Origin: JAXDAY01 sp034679345
GTDB lineage: Bacteria; Eisenbacteria; RBG-16-71-46; CAIMUX01; VGJL01
Reading direction: 5' to 3'
DNA length: 64,000 nt
NCBI GenBank assembly: GCA_034679345.1
Contig: JAXDAY010000013.1
Location: forward strand, 186,001-250,000
Within the stretch, counting starts at the first letter, position 1; every line of letters begins with the position of its first letter. The position numbers and the translations under genes were made by a program. A model generated the notes under the pieces. That model did not search any database, was not told where the DNA came from, and saw only the letters and a program-made list of their open reading frames with translations. Shown piece after piece: positions 1 through 7,800 of this stretch.

Positions 1-231
1 CTCCGGACCCGCACGGAGGACTACCCCGGAGTGGCCGAAGCTCTCGAGCGCGCGGTCCGGGAGATGCCGACATCCGCCGAAACCTATCGTTCCCTTGGCG
101 TGGTTCTCGACCTGAAGCTCGACCGCCCTGAGGAGGCGCTGCGCGCCTACGCGAAGTTCGAGGAGATGGGCGGAAGCGAGGCGTTCATCGAGGAGCGGAT
201 CCGCTCCCTCTCCACGCGGAGCTCGCCCTAG
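1..231 (+). CDS. C-terminal fragment of a TPR-like protein
   Basis: The reading frame is open from the first base, so only the last 76 codons of a longer gene are present. The fragment has the helical, Ala/Leu/Glu-rich pattern of a tetratricopeptide repeat: a segment around AETYRSLGVVLDLKLDRPEEA followed by ALRAYAKFEE matches the A/B helix spacing of TPRs. Such tails are common in secreted or membrane-anchored scaffolding proteins, but nothing here identifies a partner. Its stop codon shares the bases CTAG with the stop of the convergent phosphatase gene. The GTG at 31 is unlikely to be the true start because the frame continues upstream. Confidence 0.6.
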   Translation, partial: LRTRTEDYPGVAEALERAVREMPTSAETYRSLGVVLDLKLDRPEEALRAYAKFEEMGGSEAFIEERIRSLSTRSSP

Positions 232-1010
232 GACGGATCCCCGCGCAGGTGGCTCCGGATCGTCTCGTGCAGTCGACCGTTCGAGGCGAGAATCTCCAGC
301 CCGCTCTTCCAGCGGTCGCCGCCACGGAAGTCGCTCACACTCCCTCCCGCTTCGGCGACGAGAAGCGCGCCGGCCGCCACGTCCCAGGGGGAGAGATAGA
401 GCTCCCAGAATCCCTCGTATCGTCCGCAGGCGACGTAGGCGAGATCCAGCGCGGCAGCCCCGCACCGGCGGAGACCGCGCGCGATCAGGGAGAGCTCCGC
501 CCAGTTCTCGAGATTTGTATTGGCGGATTCGTCCTGGCGGTAGGCGAATCCGGAGGCGAGGAGCGCGGATTGAATCTCGGACTCCTCGGACACCGCGCAG
601 CGAACGCCGTTGAGCGTCGCGCCCATCCCGAGCTGCCCCGCGAAGATCTCCTCCAGGTAGGGAGCGTGCACGACGCCCAGAACTCCCTCACCGAGCCGCC
701 TGAGGCCGATCGAGACGCAGAAGACGGGATGGGCGTGCACGAAGTTCGTCGTCCCGTCGAGGGGATCGATGATCCAGCAGTGCTCTTGCGGGTCGCTCGA
801 GGCCTTGCGCACGCGCTCCTCTCCGAGGATGCCATGCGCGGGGAACCGCTCCGAGATCCTCCTCGCCAGCATTTCCTCGACCGCGAGGTCGGTCTCGGTG
901 ACCAGATTCCGCCACCCCTTGTAAGAGATCTGGGATCGCGCGACGCGGCCGTACGCGGACATCAAATTCTCGCCCGCCTCGCGGGCGAGTTGGACGGCGA
1001 ACTCGAGCAT
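228..1010 (-). CDS. suhB: Inositol monophosphatase family protein
   Basis: 260 residues, the usual length for bacterial SuhB/IMPase. Metal-binding signatures are intact: GEE at 63-65, DPLDGT at 82-87 and WDVAAG at 209-214. The family hydrolyses inositol-1-phosphate and related sugar phosphates using Mg2+; bacterial members may act instead in NADP(H), fructose-1,6-bisphosphate or 3'-phosphoadenosine phosphate metabolism, and the substrate cannot be fixed from sequence. No signal peptide, so cytoplasmic. An AGGAGG ribosome site lies just upstream of the ATG at 1010. The gene is divergent from the glycyl-tRNA synthetase gene and convergent with the TPR fragment. Confidence 0.85.
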   Translation of the reverse strand: MLEFAVQLAREAGENLMSAYGRVARSQISYKGWRNLVTETDLAVEEMLARRISERFPAHGILGEERVRKASSDPQEHCWIIDPLDGTTNFVHAHPVFCVSIGLRRLGEGVLGVVHAPYLEEIFAGQLGMGATLNGVRCAVSEESEIQSALLASGFAYRQDESANTNLENWAELSLIARGLRRCGAAALDLAYVACGRYEGFWELYLSPWDVAAGALLVAEAGGSVSDFRGGDRWKSGLEILASNGRLHETIRSHLRGDPS

Positions 1011-1050
1011 GGGAACCGACCTCCTGGAAGGGCGCGCTTCGGCATGGGCG

Positions 1051-1080
1051 TTGAACGCTGCGTCCTCAAAGAGCTAGAGT
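1051..1080 (+). promoter_or_regulatory. Candidate sigma-70 promoter for glycyl-tRNA synthetase
   Basis: TTGAAC at 1051-1056 and TAGAGT at 1075-1080 are separated by 18 bases and sit about 38 bases before the ATG at 1119. The match is good in the -35 box and moderate in the -10 box. No T-box leader is visible, as the leader would be only about 30 bases. Confidence 0.4.
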
Positions 1081-1118
1081 CTAGCGTACTTTTGCCCGAG
1101 AAACAGCGGGGAGGGTTC

Positions 1119-2447
1119 ATGGAGAAGGTGATGGAGAAACTGGTCGCGCTCTCCAAGAGGCGCGGGTTCGTCTTCCCCTCGAGCGAGATCTACGGCGGGA
1201 TCAATGCTTGCTGGGACTACGGCCCGCTGGGGGTGCGGCTGAAGAACAACGTGAAGCGCCTCTGGTGGCGCGCGATGACCCAGGCGCGCGACGACATTGA
1301 GGGGCTGGATGCGGCAATCCTGATGCACCCTCGCGTGTGGGAAGCTTCGGGGCACGTCGAGAACTTCACCGACCCATTGGTGGACTGCAGGCAGTGCAAG
1401 GCCCGATTCCGGGCCGATGAGATGTCCGCCGATCCCGCGGATCCCAACATGCCCTGCCCTCGCTGCGGCAATCGGGGCACGCTCACCTCCCCGCGGATGT
1501 TCAACCTGATGTTCAAGACCTTCATGGGTCCCGTCGAAGAGGACTCGGCGGTGATCTATCTGCGTCCCGAGACCGCTCAGGGGATCTACGTCAACTTCGA
1601 CAACGTGCGAACGACCAGCCGCCAGAAGATCCCCTTCGGGATCGCCCAGATCGGCAAGGCGTTCAGAAACGAGATCACCCCGGGCAACTTCATCTTCCGC
1701 ACGCGCGAGTTCGAGCAGATGGAGATGCAGTTCTTCGTCAAGCCGGGGACGGACGCGGAGTGGTTCGAGCACTGGAAGCTCGAGCGGATGCGCTGGTATA
1801 TGGAAGAGGTCGGCATCCGCAAGGAGAAGCTCCGCTTCCACGAGCATGGGTCAGGGGAGCTGGCCCACTACGCGCGGGCGGCATTCGATGTGGAGTACGA
1901 GTTCCCCTTCGGCTGGAAGGAGCTCGAGGGGATCCACAACCGCACCGACTTCGACTTGATCCGCCACCAGGAGTATTCCGGGAAGAAGCTCGAGTACTTC
2001 GACGACGAGACGAAGGAGCATTACATCCCATACATCATCGAGACGTCGGCGGGGTGCGACCGCACGGTCCTGACCGCCTTGGTCGACGCCTACCGCGAAG
2101 ACGAGGTCGAGGGCGAAACGCGAGTCCTGCTCTCCCTGAGCCCGAACCTCGCCCCCATCCACGCCGCCGTCTTTCCGCTGGTCAAGCGCGACGGGATGCC
2201 GGAGATCGCCCGAAGGATCGTCGCCGAGTTGCGGGGCGATTTCTACGTCTTCTACGACGAGGCCGGCTCGGTCGGCAAGCGCTACCGCCGAATGGATGAG
2301 GCGGGAACGCCTTTCTGCATCACGGTCGACTCCGAGACGCTGCAGAACGAATCGGTGACGGTGCGCGACCGGGACAGCTTGCGGCAGGAGCGCGTCGGAA
2401 TCAGCGGGCTGCGCGACTGGCTGCGCGGGAGGATCACGCTTGTCTGA
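1119..2447 (+). CDS. glyQS: Glycyl-tRNA synthetase, single-chain (alpha2) type
   Basis: 442 residues, slightly short for the single-chain homodimeric glycyl-tRNA synthetase. It charges tRNA-Gly with glycine in the cytoplasm. The N-terminus has the class II motif 1 region (SSEIYGGINACWDYGPLG). A zinc-binding insertion carries two CxxC pairs (CRQC from residue 90, CPRC near 115). Motif 2 is RNEITP preceding the FRTREFEQMEMQFF block, motif 3 is in TVLTALVDAYRED, and the C-terminal third (PLVKRDGMPEIARRIV onward) is the anticodon-binding domain. The frame is open far upstream, but ATG 1119 is chosen because it has a GGGGAGG site four bases before it and starts exactly where the family begins; ATG 1131 is an alternative. 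Confidence 0.93.
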   Translation: MEKVMEKLVALSKRRGFVFPSSEIYGGINACWDYGPLGVRLKNNVKRLWWRAMTQARDDIEGLDAAILMHPRVWEASGHVENFTDPLVDCRQCKARFRADEMSADPADPNMPCPRCGNRGTLTSPRMFNLMFKTFMGPVEEDSAVIYLRPETAQGIYVNFDNVRTTSRQKIPFGIAQIGKAFRNEITPGNFIFRTREFEQMEMQFFVKPGTDAEWFEHWKLERMRWYMEEVGIRKEKLRFHEHGSGELAHYARAAFDVEYEFPFGWKELEGIHNRTDFDLIRHQEYSGKKLEYFDDETKEHYIPYIIETSAGCDRTVLTALVDAYREDEVEGETRVLLSLSPNLAPIHAAVFPLVKRDGMPEIARRIVAELRGDFYVFYDEAGSVGKRYRRMDEAGTPFCITVDSETLQNESVTVRDRDSLRQERVGISGLRDWLRGRITLV

Positions 2448-2459
2448 TCCAATGCGCGA

Positions 2460-2496
2460 CTCCCCGCAGGCCGCTCGTTCGCAGACCTGCGGGGAG
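2460..2496. terminator. Hairpin terminator between convergent genes
   Basis: Perfect 11-bp inverted repeat (CTCCCCGCAGG / CCTGCGGGGAG) with a 15-base loop, 13 bases after the synthetase stop and 30 before the end of the minus-strand gene at 2526. There is no T tract, so if it terminates it probably needs help or acts as an RNA 3' end stabiliser for both directions. Confidence 0.6.
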
Positions 2497-2525
2497 ATCG
2501 AGCCCGGCGCCGTTCCGCTCCGGGC

Positions 2526-3170
2526 CTAGATCGGATCGATCACCTCCACCGTGCGCTCACCCACCAGGGTCAGTCGGACCTTGACCTCCCAGTCGAAGTC
2601 GGTCTCGACGCCCTGCGGTTCGCAGGTGCCCGTGATCCTGAAGGTCATGTTCGGCTCTCTCGGATCGGCGACCTCGTTGTAGAGATCCGCGAGGTAATCC
2701 TGCAGGGCCTGATTGATCAGATTCACCCCGGCCGCCTCGAGCGCGACCGCCTTCCAGTCCGCGAGGGATTCGTCGTTCACCGCCTCCGAGGCGTCCGAGA
2801 TCAAGTCGACGAACACCGGGTCCTCCGTGCGACGGACCTCCACCGAGCCCGTGACCGTGCGATCGGTGGCGTTTTCATCCCGCTTGGTCACCCTGACGAA
2901 TGCCGCCTCGATGTTGGCGATCACGAGGCTCTCGAATCCGTTGTCATCGAGGATGTCCCGGATCTCCGCCTCGTTGGCGATGTCATAGCTCGCTGTCTCC
3001 TCGAAGGTGTTGATGATGCCGCGCGCCTCGAACGCCGCGACGATCTCCGCCCCGACGACGATCTCTATGGTGCGGTCCTCGGTGCAGGTCTCCCCCGTCA
3101 GCCCGGCGCAGAGAGCCAGAAAGCCGGCCCAGGAAAGCGCGCGCTTCACACTGCTTCGATCGATTTTCAT
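2526..3170 (-). CDS. Secreted protein of unknown function
   Basis: 214 residues. The N-terminus is a Sec signal peptide: basic MKIDRSSVKR then a hydrophobic stretch ending near LCAGLTGETC. That cysteine is not in a convincing lipobox, so lipoprotein status is uncertain. The mature part is acidic, rich in short beta-like segments (RTIEIVVGAEIVAAFEA, VTGSVEVRRTEDPVFVDLI) and contains no catalytic motif I recognise. It begins 2 bases after the stop of the upstream DUF6588-like gene, so the two are almost certainly co-transcribed and perhaps work together in the envelope. Confidence 0.65.
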   Translation of the reverse strand: MKIDRSSVKRALSWAGFLALCAGLTGETCTEDRTIEIVVGAEIVAAFEARGIINTFEETASYDIANEAEIRDILDDNGFESLVIANIEAAFVRVTKRDENATDRTVTGSVEVRRTEDPVFVDLISDASEAVNDESLADWKAVALEAAGVNLINQALQDYLADLYNEVADPREPNMTFRITGTCEPQGVETDFDWEVKVRLTLVGERTVEVIDPI

Positions 3171-3172
3171 GG

Positions 3173-4072
3173 CTAGTTCCCCACGCTCACGCCGACCGCA
3201 TAGCTGGTCTGCGAGGCCGTCCCGATCTCCCCGTACAGATGGAGAAACTCGAGGTTGATCCCCAGTCCCCCGGCGAGGTGAACGTCATTCGAGCGGTCGA
3301 ACTCGACCTCGAGGCGGGTCGGGGGATCGGTCTTGCTGTACTCGTAGTCGACCGTCATTCCAAAGGAATCGAAGGAGAGGCAGGCGTAGGGCTCGAGGAT
3401 GCCGAATCGACGGCTGCCCTGCACTCCCGCCGAAAAGGCGGTGGCATCGATCAGCTCATCGCCGAGCGTCAGATTCTGCCACATCGCGCTCACCGCCAGG
3501 TCGATCGGGGGATCGGTCAAGTACTGCGAGATCGAGTGCCTGGCGCCGATGCCCAGGAGCTCCACGTCTCCCAGCTCCACGTCTCCCGTGTTGACCGCGA
3601 TGAAGCGCAGGACCAACTGCGATCCCGCGACTCCGCCGATGGTGAGTTGCGGCACCGCCAGACCGAGCGAACCGACATCGAAGCCGCCGGGGAAGCGCGC
3701 GATCGTCCCGCCTTGCCCGTCCACCGCGACGGCCTCGGTGTCGCCGATGACCGTTGGGGCCTCGACCTCCTGCTCGGGAAAGAATCCCTCCTCCGTCAAG
3801 GCTTTGAACGTCCGGTCCTCGTCGGCGAACTTGATGAACGCGGCCGCCACGTCAAGTCTGAGGTTGAAGCCGGTCTCGGGGATGGCCGCCGAGCGGTACA
3901 TACCGCTCTGAAGGGCGGCTCCGGCCCCATCCTTGAGCGGATTGAGGTATCCTTCGGCGTTTCGACCGGTGTAGGTACTGAGATTGCCTTCGATCTGCGC
4001 GGCCGCGACGCAGGGGAGGATGAGCCCCAGCATCACCGCTCCCAGGCAGCTTCCCGTTCGCTTGAGTACCAT
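3173..4072 (-). CDS. DUF6588-like outer-membrane protein
   Basis: 299 residues. The signal peptide (MVLKRTGSCLGAVMLGLILP then CVAAAQ) is followed by a segment describing 'addition of an N-terminal plug': YLNPLKDGAGAALQSGMYRS and IPETGFNLRLDVAAAF, which resembles DUF6588 proteins of Bacteroidota and Gemmatimonadota (family assignment from memory). The C-terminal half alternates short amphipathic strands (LEPYACLSFDSFGMTVDYEY, LHLYGEIGTASQTSYAVGV), as expected for a beta-barrel. The frame runs on upstream, but ATG 4072 has a GGAGGGA site two bases away and starts the signal peptide. It is the first gene of a pair with the secreted protein downstream. No experimental function is known to me. Confidence 0.65.
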   Translation of the reverse strand: MVLKRTGSCLGAVMLGLILPCVAAAQIEGNLSTYTGRNAEGYLNPLKDGAGAALQSGMYRSAAIPETGFNLRLDVAAAFIKFADEDRTFKALTEEGFFPEQEVEAPTVIGDTEAVAVDGQGGTIARFPGGFDVGSLGLAVPQLTIGGVAGSQLVLRFIAVNTGDVELGDVELLGIGARHSISQYLTDPPIDLAVSAMWQNLTLGDELIDATAFSAGVQGSRRFGILEPYACLSFDSFGMTVDYEYSKTDPPTRLEVEFDRSNDVHLAGGLGINLEFLHLYGEIGTASQTSYAVGVSVGN

Positions 4073-4217
4073 GGTCCCTCCGGATCTTCTGAAGTTGGTG
4101 TCGGGATCCCGTTCGGGATGCGCTAATCTAGCCCGATTTGGCGGGCGTGGAAAGCCCCATTCGGGCGCCCGCGCCGCGTATCGAACGCTAGGCCACCAGC
4201 TGCAAAGGCGGAATCGA

Positions 4218-4709
4218 ATGGCATGGATGGAGTTCCTGAATCGGCCGGGGGTCGAGGGACCTTTTGGGGCGCTGATGGACGAATATGCCCGGGTGGCGGA
4301 GGACTTCTGCGCGACCGTGGAGGATGTGCCTGCGGCGGTCTTCACAACCGAACGCCCCTCCGAGGACCCCGACACACGATCGATTCTCACGATCTGCTCC
4401 CACGCGATCCGGTCGGCGCGCGGATATGCCAACTATATCCGTCAGGTCCGCGGGATGGCGATCGTGCCGGCTGCCGGCGGAGGCGGCGATGACCTCAGCG
4501 TCCCCGGGGCGGTCCGCACCCGGCTGGCCGATGCCCTCCGCTACACGGAAGCGACGCTCGAGGGGCTCTACGACGCCGATGCCGCCACCGTGGAGAGCCT
4601 CACCTTCCAGGTGCGGTGGGGTCCCACCTACGATCCGGAGATGATCCTGGAGCATGCGATCGTCCACCTCCTGCGCCACCGTAGGCAGATCGAGCGCTGG
4701 GGAATCTAG
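4218..4709 (+). CDS. DinB-like four-helix-bundle protein
   Basis: 163 residues, matching the DinB/YfiT-like superfamily in length. The metal triad is recognisable: His62 in SHAIRSA on helix 2, and His150/His154 in HLLRHRRQIE, the typical HxxxHRxQI signature on the last helix. Such proteins are cytoplasmic metal-binding thiol transferases or damage-inducible proteins; the actual reaction is not predictable. The open frame extends upstream to 3984, but this overlaps the divergent gene, and ATG 4218 follows an AGGCGGA site and starts a helix. It stands alone, divergent from the DUF6588-like gene. Confidence 0.7.
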   Translation: MAWMEFLNRPGVEGPFGALMDEYARVAEDFCATVEDVPAAVFTTERPSEDPDTRSILTICSHAIRSARGYANYIRQVRGMAIVPAAGGGGDDLSVPGAVRTRLADALRYTEATLEGLYDADAATVESLTFQVRWGPTYDPEMILEHAIVHLLRHRRQIERWGI

Positions 4710-4899
4710 ATCGAATCTGTCGGGTCCCTCTGCATCCGGGGGCGGGCTCGCGAGCGGCCGGGATCACGCGAGGACTTTCCTGGAGCCACCCGTAGGCGTA
4801 TGATGATATGGGTCTTGCGCCGCCGACGGAGGATTTCCGCTATCCCTTTTCTGGGGCCTCCTGGAGCTGTATGTCAACCGAGTCGTCGGGAGGTTAGGA

Positions 4900-7800
4900 A
4901 TGCGCCTATCCCCTGCAGCTGTCTGCACCGCGCTGCTTGTCAGCGTCCTTTGCTCGATCCCCTCGGTCCACGCCGCCCCCGTCCTTAGGGCGGCGAGCGA
5001 TGTCGGTCCAGGCGAGCTACCGCAAGTACTCGTCGAGTCCTCGGATGAGGACGGGGTGGATCTCGTCTTCGAGCTTCCGGTTCTCGCCTTCGATGAGATT
5101 GCGGTGGGATCGGAGCGCTTCCAGTCGGTGGCGATCCCCGGCGGTGGGCTCGCCGGAGAGGTCGGCCAGCCGGCGCTGCCGGTCTTCACCCGGTTGCTCG
5201 CGATCCCCGACGACGTCGGATTCGAGGTCACGGTCGAATCGATCGAGGAGAGCGAGATCCCCGACATCCGGTTGGTTCCCATGCAGGGCGAGGACGAGGA
5301 GACATTCGCCTACGACGCGGAGGCCTACTCCCGCGCATCATTCGATGCCGGGCCCACGGCCAGCGTCCAGGCGCCCGCGATCTGCAGGGACCTGCGGGTC
5401 GTCTCGATCACCTTCCGGCCACTCCGTTACGACCCCGTCGGAGAGCGGCTGCTCGTGAGCGATCGGATCCGCGTGCGGGTCGACTTCGCCGGGCGCAATC
5501 CGGAGAATGCCCGCGCGCCGAGGGGCCGACCGATCCCCGCGAGCTTCGAGCGACTCTACCGGGACGTCGTCCTGAACTACGAAACGCCTCCGGCCGGCGC
5601 GGGAGTCCAGCCGGGCAGCTGGCTGCTCATCACTCCCAATGACGCCGCGGTCACATCCAGGCTGCAGCCCCTCGTCGACTGGCGAAGGAGCAAGGGCCAG
5701 CACCCCGTTATGGTCACGACCGCCCAGACGGGCACCACCACGGCGAGCATCAAGGAATATATCCAAACGGCGTTCGACACCTGGGATCCTCCCCTCGAGC
5801 ATGTCGTTCTTGCGGGGGATGCGAGCGGCACCTATTCGATCCCTACCTGGTATGAAACGGTCTCGGGTTACTACGGTGAGGGGGACGATCCCTACACCAA
5901 GCTCGCGGGCGCCGACGTGCTCTCGGACATCCACATCGGACGGCTCTCCTTCAGCAGCACGACGGAGCTGGAGGCGATCGTCAACAAGATCCTCGGATAC
6001 GAGGCGAATCCCTACACGGCGCAGGACCCGGATTGGTTCCGGCGCGCCTGTCTCGTCGGCGATCCATACGATTCCGGCTACAGCACCGTCCAAGCCTCCC
6101 AGTGGGTGAAGGAGCGCTTGGAGCAGCTCCAGTACGCCGAGATCGACTCGATCTTCGACTACCCGTTCGTCTCCAGGATGACGACCAGCCTCAACAAGGG
6201 CGGCACGATCTTCACCTACCGCGGGATCTACGGCATGAGCGGTTGGGGTAACAGCAACACCTACGCCCTCACCAACGGCTACAAGATGCACTTCGGCGTG
6301 ATGCTCACCTGCGGGACGGGCACATTCGCCGGCGGCACGGCGCGGTCCGAGGCGTTTCTGCGCGCCAATGCGGGAGTCAATGCTCCCAAGGCGGCGATCG
6401 GAGCGATCGGTACGGCGACGACCGGCACCCACACAAAGCAGAACAACTGCATCTTCTACGGCATCATGTACGGGCTGCTCTACAAGGAGCAGTACGAGCT
6501 CGGAGCGGCTCTCACCCGTGGCAAGTACGAGCTCTACATGAACTACCAGGAAGCCACCCCGAACTGGGTGATCATCTGGTCGCACTGGAACAACCTCATG
6601 GGCGACTCGGCGGTCGATTGCTGGACAGGCTACCCCGAGCAGCTCAGCGTGACCTACCCCTCGACGATCCCCGTCGGCGCCAACGCCGTCACCGTGCAGG
6701 TCGAGGAGCTTGCAGGCGATCCGGTGGAGGGCGCGCTCGTCTGCCTCCAGAAGGGCACGGAGACCTACGCCACCGGATTCACCGACGCGCAGGGGATGAT
6801 CGAGCTCCCCATCTCAGCGCCGAGCCCCGGCATGATGGGACTTACGGTCACCAAGCATGACCGCCACCCCTTCCAGACGTCGATCCCGGTCGCCGCTTCC
6901 GTCGTCTACCTCGGCTACCAGGCCTCGACGATCGATGATGACGACACCGGAACCAGCTCGGGCAACGGGAACGGCACGGCGAATCCGGGGGAAGCAATCG
7001 AGCTGCGCGTGCAGCTCAGGAACTTCGGGAGCCAGGTGGCTTCCAACGTCTCGGCCATCCTCACGTCGGAAGATCCCTTCGTCACGATCACCGACGACTC
7101 CGAGACGTATCCCGACATCAGCGGAGGCGCGACCGCCTGGTGCTCGGACGACTTCGACGTCGCGATCGATCCTTCCTGCCCTCACGATCACTCGATCCGC
7201 TTCGCCCTGGAGATCCACGCCGGGGCGGACGAGTGGCGCTCACTCATCGCCCTGCCTGTCGTCTCCGCGGATCTGGCGGCAGAAGGAGTGACCCTCTACA
7301 ACGTCGGCTCCAACGGAGTTCTCGACCGAGGTGAAACCGGCGAGCTAAGCGTCAAGATCAGGAACAATGGCGGGCTCGCCGCCACCGGGACGGCGGCGTC
7401 GCTTACATCGCCGAGCTCGTATATCACGATCACCGACCACTCCGCGAACTTCGGCACGATCGACCCAGGAGCGCTGGTGGAGAACACGGCCGATCGATTC
7501 ACCATCACGGCCTCGACGGAGGCCTACAGCGGATACGTCGCGAAGTTTCGGATGATCGAGACCTTTTCGGGGGGCGCGCGCGACACGACCGACTTCACGT
7601 TGACCATCGGTGAACGAACGGGCGCCGACCCGGTCGGCCCGGATCGGTACGGATATCTCGCCTTCGACAACACGGATGTCGCCTACCCCGAAGTGCCGGT
7701 CTATGAATGGATCGAGCTGGATCCGAGCTACGGGGGCGACGGAATACAGGTTCCGCTGACCGATTACTACACCTACGAAGACGACTCCGAGGTCGTCGAT

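Noticed and set aside
249..1118. Long in-frame extension of the glycyl-tRNA synthetase
   Set aside because: It is antisense to the phosphatase gene and lacks the class II fold; the family begins at residue 1 of the called start.
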